Position numbers and translations under genes: made by a program. Positions 1 to 13,178 of a DNA stretch of 64,000 bases are shown here, piece by piece. The stretch is from Siphonodentalium dalli. Taxonomy: Eukaryota > Mollusca > Scaphopoda > Gadilida > Siphonodentaliidae. Below the pieces are notes generated by a model. That model saw only the letters and a list, made by a program, of their open reading frames with translations. It ran no database searches and had not been told where the DNA came from. The stretch covers positions 1 through 64,000 of the forward strand of contig CP136064.1 in NCBI GenBank assembly GCA_032622095.1, read 5' to 3'. Numbering within the stretch: the stretch's first letter is position 1; each line of letters opens with the position of its first letter.

Positions 1-3000
1 GATACCCCTTAAAGTTGGTGACTGTGTTACTTATGTCCCTTTAAGTTGAGATACATCTGTTCCTTTAAACATACATTTGCATTCCACCATGAAGATATAA
101 ATTTTCTGCAGTCATTGTAAATGACAACCCGATTCGGATATGGCCAGATTTGACATGGCGCGGTATGGAGAAACATGCGCCAAGTAGAAAATATCCAACC
201 GTACTCCACCATGGAACCATTCTAAATCAGACACCTCTTTAAGTTGGTGACTGTGTTACTTATGTCCCTTTAAGTTTGAGATACATCTGTTCCTTTAAAC
301 ATACATTTGCATTCCAACATGAAGATATATATTTTCTGCAGTCCATTGTAAATGACAACCCGATTCGGATATGGCCAGATTTGACATGGCGCGGTATGGA
401 GAAACATGCGCCAAATTGAAAATATCCAACCGTACTCCACCATGTAACCAGTCTATAGCAGATACCCCTTAAAGTTGGTGACGGTGTTACTTATGTCCCT
501 TTAAGTTGAGATACATCTGTTTCCTTTAAACATACATTTGCATTCCAACATGAAGATATATATTTTCTGCAGTCATTGTAAATGACAACCCGATTCGGAT
601 ATGGCCAGATTTGACATGGCGCGGTATGGAGAAACATGCGCCAAATAGAAAATATCCAACCGTACTCCACCATGGAACCAGTCTATAGCAGATACCCCTT
701 AAAGTTGGTGACGGTGTTACTTATGTCCCTTTAAGTTGAGATACATCTGTTCCTTTAAACATACATTTGCATTCCAACATGAAGATATTTATTTCTGTAG
801 TCATTGTAAATGACAACCCCGATTCGGATATGGCCAGATTTGACATGGCGCGGTATGGAGAAACATGCGCAAAATTGAAAATATCCAACCGTACTCCACC
901 ATGTAACCAGTCTATAGCAGATACCCCTTAAAGTTGGTGACTGTGTTACTTATGTCCCTTTAAGTTGAGATACATCTGTTTCTTTAAACATACATTTGCA
1001 TTCCAACATGAAGATATTTATTTTCTGTAGTCATTGTAAATGACAACGCCGATTCGGATATGGCCAGATTTGACATGACGCGGTAGGGAGAAACATGCGC
1101 CAAATTGAAAATATCCAACAGTACTCCACCATGGAACCAGTCTATAGCAGATACCCCTTAAGTTGGTGACGGTGTTACTTATGTCCCTTTAAGTTGAGAT
1201 ACATCTGTTCCTTTAAACATACATTTGCATTCCACCATGAAGATATATATTTTTCTGCAGTCATTGTAAATGACAACCCGATTCGGATATGGCCAGATTT
1301 GACATGGCGCGGTATGGAGAAACATGCGCCAAATTGAAAATATCCAACTGTACTCCACCATGGAACCAGTCTATAGCAGATACCCCTTAAAGTTGGTGAC
1401 TGTGTTACTTATGTCCCTTTAAGTTGAGATACATCTGTTTCCATTAAACATACATTTGCATTCCACCTTGAAGATATAAATTTTCTGCAGTCATTGTAAA
1501 TGACAACCCGATTCGGATATGGCCAGATTTGACATGGCGCGGTATGGAGAAACATGCGCCAAGTAGAAAATATCCAACCGTACTCCACCATGGAACCATT
1601 CTAAATCAGACACCTCTTTAAGTTGGTGACTGTGTTACTTATGTCCCTTTAAGTTGAGATACATCTGTTCCTTTAAACATACATTTGCATTCCAACATGA
1701 AGATATATATTTTCTGCAGTCATTGTAAATGACAACCCGATTCGGATATGGCCAGATTTGACATGGCGCGGTATGGAGAAACATGCGCCAAATTGAAAAT
1801 ATCCAACCGTACTCCACCATGGAACCAGTCTATAGCAGATACCCCTTTAAGTTGGTGACTGTGTTACTTATGTCCCTTTAAGTTGAGATACATCTGTTCC
1901 TTTAAACATACATTTGCATTCCAACATGAAGATATATATTTTTCTGCAGTCATTGTAAATGACAACCCGATTCGGATATGGCCAGATTTGACATGGCGCG
2001 GTATGGAGAAACATGCGCCAATTGAAAATATCCAACCGTACTCCACCATGGAACCAGTCTATAGCAGATACCCCTTTAAGTTGGTGACTGTGTTACTTAT
2101 GTCCCTTTAAGTTGAGATACATCTGTTCCTTTAAACATACATTTGCTTTCCAACATGAAGATATTTATTTTCTGTAGTCATTGTAAATGACAACCCGATT
2201 CGGATATGGCCAGATTTGACATGGCGCGGTATGGAAAAACATGCGCCAAATTGAAAATATCCAACCGTACTCCACCATGGAACCAGTCTATAGCAGATAC
2301 CCCTTAAAGTTGGTGACTGTGTTACTTATGTCTCTTTAAGTTGAGATACATCTGTTTCTTTAAACATACATTTGCATTCCAACATGAAGATATTTATTTT
2401 CTGTAGTCATTGTAAATGACAACCCGATTCGGATATGGCCAGATTTGACATGGCACGGTGTGGAGAAACATGCGCCAAATAGAAAATATCCAACCGTACT
2501 CCACCATGGAACCAGTCTATAGCAGATACCCCTTAAAGTTGGTGACTGTGTTACTTATGTCCCTTTAAGTTGAGATACATCTGTTCCTTTAAACATACAT
2601 TTGCATTCCAACATGAAGATATTTATTTTCTGTAGTCATTGTAAATGACAACCCGATTCGGATATGGCCAGATTTGACATGGCGCGGTAGGGAGAAACAT
2701 GCGCCAAATTGAAAATATCCAACAGTACTCCACCATGGAACCAGTCTATAGCAGATACCCCTTAAAGTTGGTGACTGTGTTACTTATGTCCCTTTAAGTT
2801 GAGATACATCTGTTTCTTTAAACATACATTTGCATTCCAACATGAAGATATTTATTTTCTGTAGTCATTGTAAATGACAACCCCGATTCGGATATGGCCA
2901 GATTTGACATGGCGCGGTATGGAGAAACATGCGCCAAATAGAAAATATCCAACCGTACTCCACCATGGAACCAGTCTATAGCAGATACCCCTTAAAGTTG

Positions 3001-4113
3001 GTAACTGTGTTACTTATGTCCCTTTAAGTTGAGATACATCTGTTCCTTTAAACATACATTTGCATTCCAACATGAAGATATTTATTTTCTGTAGTCATTG
3101 TAAATGACAACCCGATTCGGATATGGCCAGATTTGACATGGCGCGGAATGGAGAAACATGCGCCAAATAGAAAAATATCCAACCGTACTCCACCATGGAA
3201 CCAGTCTAAATCAGACACCTCTTTAAGTTGGTGACTGTGTTACTTATGTTCCTTTAAGTTGAGATACATCTGTTCCTTTAAACATACATTTGCATTCCAA
3301 CATGAAGATATTTATTTTCTGTAGTCATTGTAAATGACAACCCGATTCGGATATGGCCAGATTTGACATGGCGCGGTATGGAGAAACATGCGCAAAGTTG
3401 AAAATATCCAACCGTACTCCACCATGTAACCAGTCTATAGCAGATACCCCTTAAAGTTGGTGACGGTGTTACTTATGTCCCTTTAAGTTGAGATACATCT
3501 GTTCCTTTAAACATACATTTGCATTCCAACATGAAGATATATATTTTCTGCAGTCATTGTAAATGACAACCCGATTCGGATATGGCCAGATTTGACATGG
3601 CGCGGTATGGAGAAACATGCGCCAAATTGAAAATATCCAACCGTACTCCACCATGGAACCAGTCTATAGCAGATACCCCTTAAAGTTGGTGACTGTGTTA
3701 CTTATGTCCCTTTAAGTTGAGATACATCTGTTCCTTTAAACATACATTTGCATTCCAACATGAAGATATATATTTTCTGCAGTCATTGTAAATGACAACC
3801 CGATTCGGATATGGCCAGATTTGACATGGCGCGGTATGGAGAAACAAGCGCCAAATTGAAAATATCCAACCGTACTCCACCATGGGAACCAGTCTATAGC
3901 AGATACCCCTTAAAGTTGGTGACTGTGTTACTTATGTCCCTTTAAGTTGAGATACATCTGTTTCTTTAAACATACATTTGCATTCCACCATGAAGATATA
4001 TATTTTCTGCAGTCATTGTAAATGACAACCCGATTCGGATAGGGCCAGATTTGACATGACGCGGTATGGAGAAACATGCGCCAAATTGAAAATATCCAAC
4101 CGTACTCCACCAT
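1..4113 (-). repeat. Indel-rich left edge of the minus arm
   Basis: Monomer starts here drift from the 229-bp grid. From the minus ATG at 212 to that at 4113 is 3901 bp, eight more than 17 x 229. Visible one-base changes include an extra T in AAGTTTGAG (near 276), an extra C in AGTCCATTG (near 343), an extra T in the TTCCTTTAAAC run near 520, an extra C in ACAACCCCG (near 817), and a lost base in GCGCCAATTG (near 2019). From 4342 to 11212 the grid is exact (30 x 229). This stretch therefore looks like the oldest or least homogenised part of the window. Confidence 0.8.
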
Positions 4114-7100
4114 GGAACCAGTCTATATCAGACACCCCTTTAAGTTGGTGACTGTGTTACTTATGTCCCTTTAAGTTGAGATACATCTGTTCCTTTAAAC
4201 ATACATTTGCATTCCACCATGAAGATATATATTTTCTGCAGTCATTGTAAATGACAACCCGATTCGGATATGGCCAGATTTGACATGGCGCGGTATGGAG
4301 AAACATGCGCCAAATTGAAAATATCCAACCGTACTCCACCATGGAACCAGTCTATAGCAGATACCCCTTTAAGTTGGTGACTGTGTTGCTTATGTCCCTT
4401 TAAGTTGAGATACATCTGTTCCTTTAAACATACATTTGCATTCCAACATGAAGATATTTATTTTCTGTAGTCATTGTAAATGACAACCCGATTCGGATAT
4501 GGCCAGATTTGACATGGCGCGGTATGGAGAAACATGCGCCAAATTGAAAATATCCAACCGTACTCCACCATGGAACCAGTCTATAGCAGATACCCCTTAA
4601 AGTTGGTGACTGTGTTACTTATGTCCCTTTAAGTTGAGATACATCTGTTCCTTTAAACATACATTTGCATTCCAACATGAAGATATTTATTTTCTGTAGT
4701 CATTGTAAATGACAACCCGATTCGGATATGGCCAGATTTGACATGGCGCGGTATGGAGAAACATGCGCCAAATTGAAAATATCCAACAGTACTCCACCAT
4801 GGAACCAGTCTATAGCAGATACCCCTTAAAGTTGGTGACTGTGTTACTTATGTCCCTTTAAGTTGAGATACATCTGTTCCTTTAAACATACATTTGCATT
4901 CCAACATGAAGATATTTAATTTCTGTAGTCATTGTAAATGACAACCCGATTCGGATATGGCCAGATTTGACATGGCGCGGTATGGAGAAACATGCGCCAA
5001 ATAGAAAATATCCAACCGTACTCCACCATGGAACCAGTCTATAGCAGATACCCCTTAAAGTTGGTGACTGTGTTACTTATGTCCCTTTAAGTTGAGATAC
5101 ATCTGTTCCTCTAAACATACTTTTGCATTCCAACATGAAGATACTTATTTTCTGTAGTCATTGTAAATGACAACCCGATTCGGATATGGCCAGATTTGAC
5201 ATGGCGCGGTATGGAGAAACATGCGCCAAGTAGAAAATATCCAACCGTACTCCACCATGGAACCAGTCTAAATCAGACACCTCTTTAAGTTGGTGAATGT
5301 GTTACTTATGTCCCTTTAAGTTGAGATACATCTGTTCCTTTAAACATACATTTGCATTCCAACATGAAGATATTTATTTTCTGCAGTCATTGTAAATGAC
5401 AACCCGATTCGGATATGGCCAGATTTGACATGGCGCGGTATGGAGAAACATGCGCCAAATTGAAAATATCCAACCGTACTCCACCATGGAACCAGTCTAT
5501 AGCAGATACCCCTTAAAGTTGGTGACTGTGTTACTTATGTCCCTTTAAGTTGAGATACATCTGTTCCTTTAAACATACATTTGCAATCCACCATGAAGAT
5601 ATATATTTTCTGCAGTCATTGTAAATGACAACCCGATTCGGATAGGGCCAGATTTGACATGGCGCGGTATGGAGAAACATGCGCCAAATAGAAAATATCC
5701 AACCGTACTCCACCATGGAACCAGTCTATAGCAGATACCCCTTTAAGTTGGTGACTGTGTTACTTATGTCCCTTTAAGTTGAGATACATCTGTTCCTTTA
5801 AACATACATTTGCATTCCACCATGAAGATATATATTTTCTGCAGTCATTGTAAATGACAACCCGATTCGGATATGGCCAGATTTGACATGGCGCGGTATG
5901 GAGAAACATGCGCCAAATTGAAAATATCCAACCGTACTCCACCATGGAACCAGTCTATAGCAGATACCCCTTTAAGTTGGTAACTGTGTTACTTATGTCC
6001 CTTTAAGTTGAGATACATCTGTTCCTTTAAACATACATTTGCTTTCCAACATGAAGATATTTATTTTCTGTAGTCATTGTAAATGACAACCCGATTCGGA
6101 TATGGCCAGATTTGACATGGCGCGGTATGGAAAAACATGCGCCAAATTGAAAATATCCAACCGTACTCCACCATGGAACCAGTCTATAGCAGATACCCCT
6201 TAAAGTTGGTGACTGTGTTACTTATGTCCCTTTAAGTTGAGATACATCTGTTCCTTTAAACATACATTTGCATTCCAACATGAAGATATTTATTTTCTGT
6301 AGTCATTGTAAATGACAACCCGATTCGGATATGGCCAGATTTGACATGGCGCGGTATGGAGAAACATGCGCCAAATAGAAAATATCCAACCGTACTCCAC
6401 CATGGAACCAGTCTATAGCAGATACCCCTTAAAGTTGGTGACTGTGTTACTTATGTCCCTTTAAGTTGAGATACATCTGTTCCTTTAAACATACATTTGC
6501 ATTCCAACATGAAGATATTTATTTTCTGTAGTCATTGTAAATGACAACCCGATTTGGATATGGCCAGATTAGACATGGCGCGGTATGGAGAAACATGCGC
6601 CAAATAGAAAATATCCAACCGTACTCCACCATGGAACCAGTCTAAATCAGACACCTCTTTAAGTTGGTGACTGTGTTACTTATGTTCCTTTAAGTTGAGA
6701 TACATCTGTTCCTTTAAACATACATTTGCATTCCATAATGAAGATATATATTTTCTGCAGTCATTGTAAATGACAACCCGATTCGGATATGGCCAGATTT
6801 GACATGGCGCGGTATGGAGAAACATGCGCCAAATTGAAAATATCCAACCGTACTCCACCATGGAACCAGTCTATAGCAGATACCCCTTTAAGTTGGTGAC
6901 TGTGTTACTTATGTCCCTTTAAGTTGAGATACATCTGTTCCTTTAAACATACATTTGCTTTCCAACATGAAGATATTTATTTTCTGTAGTCATTGTAAAT
7001 GACAACCCGATTCGGATATGGCCAGATTTGACATGGCGCGGTATGGAAAAACATGCGCCAAATTGAAAATATCCAACCGTACTCCACCATGGAACCAGTC

Positions 7101-7591
7101 TATAGCAGATACCCCTTAAAGTTGGTGACTGTGTTACTTATGTCCCTTTAAGTTGAGATACATCTGTTCCTTTAAGCATACATTTGCATTCCAACATGAA
7201 GATATTTATTTTCTGTAGTCATTGTAAATGACAACCCGATTCGGATATGGCCAGATTTGACATGGCGCAGTATGGAGAAACATGCGCCAAATTGAAAATA
7301 TCCAACAGTACTCCACCATGGAACCAGTCTATAGCAGATACCCCTTAATGTTGGTGACTGTGTTACTTATGTTCCTTTAAGTTGAGATACATCTGTTTCT
7401 TTAAACATACATTTGCATTCCAACATGAAGATATTTATTTTCTGTAGTCATTGTAAATGACAACCCGATTCGGATATGGCCAGATTTGACATGGCGCGGT
7501 ATGGAGAAACATGCGCCAAATAGAAAATATCCAACCGTACTCCACCATGGAACCAGTCTATAGCAGATACCCCTTAAAGTTGGTGACTGTG

Positions 7592-8507
7592 TTACTTATG
7601 TCCCTTTAAGTTGAGATACATCTGTTCCTTTAAACATACATTTGCATTCCACCATGAAGATATATATTTTCTGCAGTCATTGTAAATGACAACCCGATTC
7701 GGATATGGCCAGATTTGACATGGCGCGGTATGGAGAAACATGCGCCAAGTAGAAAATATCCAACCGTACTCCACCATGGAACCATTCTAAATCAGACACC
7801 TCTTTAAGTTGGTGACTGTGTTACTTATGTCCCTTTAAGTTGAGATACATCTGTTCCTTTAAACATACATTTGCATTCCAACATGAAGATATTTATTTTC
7901 TGCAGTCATTGTAAATGACAACCCGATTCGGATATGGCCAGATTTGACATGGCGCGGTATGTAGAAACATGCGCAAAATTGAAAATATCCAACCGTACTC
8001 CACCATGTAACCACTCTATAGCAGATACCCCTTCAAGTTGGTGACGTTGTTACTTATGTCCCTTTAAGTTGAGATACATCTGTTCCTTTAAACATTCATT
8101 TGCATTCCACCATGAAGATATATATTTTCTGCAGTCATTGTAAATGACAACCCGATTCGGATATGGCCAGATTTGACATGGCGCGGTATGGAGAAACATG
8201 CGCCAAATTGAAAATATCCAACCGTACTCCACCATGTAACCAGTCTATAGCAGATACCCCTTAAAGTTGGTGACGGTGTTACTTATGTCCCTTTAAGTTG
8301 AGATACATCTGTTCCTTTAAACATACATTTGCATTCCAACATGAAGATATATATTTTCTGCAGTCATTGTAAATGACAACCCGATTCGGATATGGCCAGA
8401 TTTGACATGGCGCGGTATGGAGAAACATGCGCCAAATTGAAAATATCCAACCGTACTCCACCATGGAACCAGTCTATAGCAGATACCCCTTAAAGTTGGT
8501 GACTGTG
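7592..8507 (-). repeat. Minus-strand A-B-C-D monomer block, first copy
   Basis: Four monomers read on the minus strand as A (8279), B (8050), C (7821), D (7592). B carries its diagnostic changes: G126, A140, and CTTGAAGG at its 3' end. D carries CTACTTGG and the variant boundary with CTGATTTAGAATGG. The same four classes in the same order open each plus-arm HOR. The block recurs 2061 bp (9 x 229) to the right at 9653. Confidence 0.8.
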
Positions 8508-9652
8508 TTACTTATGTCCCTTTAAGTTGAGATACATCTGTTCCTTTAAACATATATTTGCATTCCACCATGAAGATATATATTTTCTGCAGTCATTGTA
8601 AATGACAACCCGATTCGGATAGGGCCAGATTTGACATGGCGCGGTATGGAGAAACATGCGCCAAATTGAAAATATCCAACCGTACTCCACCATGTAACCA
8701 GTCTATAGCAGATACCCCTTTAAGTTGGTGACTGTGTTACTTATGTCCCTTTAAGTTGAGATACATCTGTTCCTTTAAACATACATTTGCATTCCACCAT
8801 GAAGATATATATTTTCTGCAGTCATTGTAAATGACAACCCGATTCGGATATGGCCAGATTTGACATGGCGCGGTATGGAGAAACATGCGCCAAATTGAAA
8901 ATATCCAACAGTACTCCACCATGGAACCAGTCTATAGCAGATACCCCTTTAAGTTGGTGACTGTGTTACTTATGTCCCTTTAAGTTGAGATACATCTGTT
9001 CCTTTAAACATACATTTGCTTTCCAACATGAAGATATTTATTTTATGTAGTCATTGTAAATGACAACCCGATTCGGATATGGCCAGATTTGACATGGCGC
9101 GGTAGGGAGAAACATGCGCCAAATTGAAAATATCCAACAGTACTCCACCATGGAACCAGTCTATAGCAGATACCCCTTAAAGTTGGTGACTGTGTTACTT
9201 ATGTCCCTTTAAGTTGAGATACATCTGTTTCTTTAAACATACATTTGCATTCCAACATGAAGATATTTATTTTCTGTAGTCATTGTAAATGACAACCCGA
9301 TTCGGATATGGCCAGATTTGACATGACGCGGTAGGGAGAAACATGCGCCAAATTGAAAATATCCAACAGTACTCCACCATGGAACCAGTCTATAGCAGAT
9401 ACCCCTTAAAGTTGGTGACGGTGTTACTTATGTCCCTTTAAGTTGAGATACATCTGTTCCTTTAAACATACATTTGCATTCCACCATGAAGATATATATT
9501 TTCTGCAGTCATTGTAAATGACAACCCGATTCGGATATGGCCAGATTTGACATGGCGCGGTATGGAGAAACATGCGCCAAATTGAAAATATCCAACAGTA
9601 CTCCACCATGGAACCAGTCTATAGCAGATACCCCTTAAAGTTGGTGACTGTG

Positions 9653-10568
9653 TTACTTATGTCCCTTTAAGTTGAGATACATCTGTTCCTTTAAACATAC
9701 ATTTGCATTCCACCATGAAGATATATATTTTCTGCAGTCATTGTAAATGACAACCCGATTCGGATATGGCCAGATTTGACATGGCGCGGTATGGAGAAAC
9801 ATGCGCCAAGTAGAAAATATCCAACCGTACTCCACCATGGAACCATTCTAAATCAGACACCTCTTTAAGTTGGTGACTGTGTTACTTATGTCCCTTTAAG
9901 TTGAGATACATCTGTTCCTTTAAACATACATTTGCATTCCAACATGAAGATATTTATTTTCTGCAGTCATTGTAAATGACAACCCGATTCGGATATGGCC
10001 AGATTTGACATGGCGCGGTATGGAGAAACATGCGCAAAATTGAAAATATATAACCGTACTCCACCATGTAACCAGTCTATAGCAGATACCCCTTCAAGTT
10101 GGTGACGGTGTTACTTATGTCCCTTTAAGTTGAGATACATCTGTTCCTTTAAACATTCATTTGCATTCCACCATGAAGATATATATTTTCTGCAGTCATT
10201 GTAAATGACAACCCGATTCGGATATGGCCAGATTTGACATGGCGCGGTATGGAGAAACATGCGCCAAATTGAAAATATCCAACCGTACTCCACCATGTAA
10301 CCAGTCTATAGCAGATACCCCTTAAAGTTGGTGACGGTGTTACTTATGTCCCTTTAAGTTGAGATACATCTGTTCCTTTAAACATACATTTGCATTCCAA
10401 CATGAAGATATATATTTTCTGCAGTCATTGTAAATGACAACCCGATTCGGATATGGCCAGATTTGACATGGCGCGGTATGGAGAAACATGCGCCAAATTG
10501 AAAATATCCAACCGTACTCCACCATGGAACCAGTCTATAGCAGATACCCCTTAAAGTTGGTGACTGTG
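9653..10568 (-). repeat. Minus-strand A-B-C-D monomer block, second copy
   Basis: Monomers at 10340, 10111, 9882 and 9653 repeat those at 8279, 8050, 7821 and 7592 with exact 2061-bp spacing. Both B copies share an extra private change (ATTCATTTGC instead of ATACATTTGC on the plus strand). The two blocks are thus a recent nine-monomer tandem duplication inside the minus arm. Confidence 0.78.
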
Positions 10569-11421
10569 TTACTTATGTCCCTTTAAGTTGAGATACATCT
10601 GTTCCTTTAAACATACATTTGCATTCCAACATGAAGATATTTATTTTCTGTAGTCATTGTAAATGACAACCCGATTCGGATATGGCCAGATTTGACATGG
10701 CGCGGTAGGGAGAAACATGCGCCAAATTGAAAATATCCAACAGTACTCCACCATGGAACCAGTCTATAGCAGATACCCCTTAAAGTTGGTGACTGTGTTA
10801 CTTATGTCCCTTTAAGTTGAGATACATCTGTTTCTTTAAACATACATTTGCATTCCAACATGAAGATATTTATTTTCTGTAGTCATTGTAAATGACAACT
10901 CGATTCGGATATGGCCAGATTTGACATGGCGCGGTATGGAGAAACATGCGCCAAATAGAAAATATCCAACCGTACTCCACCATGGAACCAGTCTAAATCA
11001 GACACCTCTTTAAGTTGGTGACTGTGTTACTTATGTTCCTTTAAGTTGAGATACATCCGTTCCTTTAAACATACATTTGCACTGCAACATGAAGATATAT
11101 ATTTTCTGTAGTCATTGTAAATGACAACCCGATTCGGATATGGCCAGATTTGACATGGCGCGGTATGGAGAAACATGCGCAAAATTGAAAATATCCAACC
11201 GTACTCCACCATGTAACCAGTCTATAGCAGATACCCCTTAAAGTTGGTGACTGTGTTACTTATGTCCCTTTAAGTTGAGATACATCTGTTTCTTCAAACA
11301 TACATTTGCATTCCAACATGAAGATATTTATTTTCTGTAGTCATTGTAAATGACAACCCGATTCGGATATGGCCAGATTTGACATGGCGCGGTATGGAGA
11401 AACATGCGCCAAATAGAAAAT

Positions 11422-11434
11422 ATCCAACCGTACT
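11422..11434. repeat. 13-bp direct repeat, left of flipped fragment
   Basis: ATCCAACCGTACT lies immediately left of the plus-oriented fragment and is repeated exactly at 11985-11997 on its right. The match is exactly 13 bp: the flanking bases differ on both sides. Removing one copy together with the fragment (563 bp) leaves a minus monomer of exactly 229 bp (11213-11421 plus 11985-12004). This has the form of a target-site duplication or a filled-in staggered break. Confidence 0.85.
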
Positions 11435-11984
11435 TTAAGGGGTATCTGCTATAGACTGGTTCCATGGTGGAGTACGGTTGGATATTTTCCATTTGGCGCA
11501 TGTTTCTCCATACCGCGCCATGTCAAATCTGGCCATATCCGAATCAAGTTGTCATTTACAATGACTACAGAAAATAAATATCTTCATGTTGGAATGCAAA
11601 TGTATGTTTAAAGGAACAGATGTATCTCAACTTAAAGGGACATAAGTAACACAGTCACCAACTTTAAGGGGTATCTGCTATAGACTGGTTACATGGTGGA
11701 GTACGGTTGGATATTTTCAATTTTGCGCATGTTTCTCCATACCGCGCCATGTCAAATCTGGCCATATCCGAATCGGGTTGTCATTTACAATGACTACAGA
11801 AAATAAATATCTTCATGTTGGAATGCAAATGTATGTTTGAAGGAACAGATGTATCTCAACTTAAAGGGACATAAGTAACACAGTCACCAACTTTAAGGGG
11901 TATCTCCTATAGACTGGTTCCATGGTGGAGTACGGTTGGATATTTTCTATTTGGCGCATGTTTCTCCATACCGCGCCATGTCAA
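11435..11984 (+). repeat. 550-bp inverted satellite fragment inserted in a minus monomer
   Basis: The orientation is plus here while both neighbours are minus. It holds the 3' end of one monomer, a full K-like unit (ATG 11464; CCATTTGG; AATCAAGTTG at 83-84), a full F-like unit (ATG 11693; private TTTGAAGG and TATCTCCTATAG) and the first part of a G-like unit (ATG 11922). Bases 11435-11932 are the reverse complement of 12681-13178 with one mismatch, at 11436, sharing all those private variants. The last 52 bp differ from that source (CTATTTGG rather than CAATTTTG), so the donor may have been another copy or may have been converted later. It is a captured or template-switched fragment, not a transposon: it has no terminal repeats of its own and no coding capacity. 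Confidence 0.85.
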
Positions 11985-11997
11985 ATCCAACCGTACT
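11985..11997. repeat. 13-bp direct repeat, right of flipped fragment
   Basis: Second copy of ATCCAACCGTACT, identical to 11422-11434. Its first three bases (ATC) also match the plus-strand sequence that would follow the fragment, so the exact junction is ambiguous by 3 bp. On the left, ACT (11432-11434) is shared in the same way. Confidence 0.85.
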
Positions 11998-12680
11998 CCA
12001 CCATGGAACCAGTCTAAATCATACACCTCTTTAAGTTGGTGACTGTGTTACTTATGTTCCTTTAAGTTGAGATACATCCGTTCCTTTAAACATACATTTG
12101 CATTGCAACATGAAGATATATATTTTCTGTAGTCATTGTAAATGACAACCCGATTCGGATATGGCCAGATTTCACATGACGCGGTAGGGAGAAACATGCG
12201 CCAAATTGAAAATATCCAACAGTACTCCACCATGGAACCAGTCTATAGCAGATACCCCTTAAAGTTGGTGACGGTGTTACTTATGTCCCTTTAAGTTGAG
12301 ATACATCTGTTCCTTTAAACATACATTTGCATTCCAACATGAAGATATATATTTTCTGCAGTCATTGTAAATGACAACCCGATTCGGATATGGCCAGATT
12401 TGACATGGCGCGGTATGGAGAAACATGCGCCAAATTGAAAATATCCAACCGTACTCCACCATGGAACCAGTCTATAGCAGATACCCCTTAAAGTTGGTGA
12501 CTGTGTTACTTATGTCCCTTTAAGTTGAGATACATCTGTTTCTTCAAACATACATTTGCATTCCAACATGAAGATATTTATTTTCTGTAGTCATTGTAAA
12601 TGACAACCCGATTCGGATATGGCCAGATTTGACATGGCGCGGTATGGAGAAACATGCGCAAAATTGAAAATATCCAACCA

Positions 12681-13178
12681 TACTCCACCATGGAACCAGT
12701 CTATAGGAGATACCCCTTAAAGTTGGTGACTGTGTTACTTATGTCCCTTTAAGTTGAGATACATCTGTTCCTTCAAACATACATTTGCATTCCAACATGA
12801 AGATATTTATTTTCTGTAGTCATTGTAAATGACAACCCGATTCGGATATGGCCAGATTTGACATGGCGCGGTATGGAGAAACATGCGCAAAATTGAAAAT
12901 ATCCAACCGTACTCCACCATGTAACCAGTCTATAGCAGATACCCCTTAAAGTTGGTGACTGTGTTACTTATGTCCCTTTAAGTTGAGATACATCTGTTCC
13001 TTTAAACATACATTTGCATTCCAACATGAAGATATTTATTTTCTGTAGTCATTGTAAATGACAACTTGATTCGGATATGGCCAGATTTGACATGGCGCGG
13101 TATGGAGAAACATGCGCCAAATGGAAAATATCCAACCGTACTCCACCATGGAACCAGTCTATAGCAGATACCCCTTTA
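12681..13178 (-). repeat. Right arm of a 498-bp near-perfect inverted repeat
   Basis: Coordinates map onto the flipped fragment as 24613 minus x. The K-like unit (minus ATG 13149) and F-like unit (minus ATG 12920) are base-for-base the reverse complement of 11464-11921. This includes rare variants: CAACTTGATT at about 13064, CCTTCAAAC near 12771, and CTATAGGAGATACC near 12702. Only one mismatch is seen across the arm. The arms are separated by about 750 bp, so the region could fold back. Confidence 0.85.

Larger units (their letters stand above)
1..11434 (-). repeat. Minus-oriented satellite arm
   Basis: About fifty monomers read on the minus strand. Read from high to low coordinates, the class order matches the plus arm: A B C D at 10340, 10111, 9882, 9653, then N-like 9424 and O-like 9195. 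Further down comes N 4157, O 3928, L 3698, E 3469, F 3240, G 3010, H 2780, I 2551 (left edges). The arm is more diverged than the right half of the window, with many private substitutions. Some derived plus-arm variants are absent; for example the C copies here lack the position-154 T seen in plus-arm C. It ends abruptly at the 13-bp repeat and flipped fragment. No gene or foreign insertion is seen in it. Confidence 0.93.

Noticed and set aside
1883-2110. 75-residue ORF on the opposite strand
   Set aside because: Antisense to the satellite, opened by one-base indels in a decayed monomer; found once.
11435-11984. Flipped fragment as a MITE or other transposon
   Set aside because: Despite the 13-bp direct repeats, its ends are ordinary internal monomer sequence with no terminal inverted repeats.
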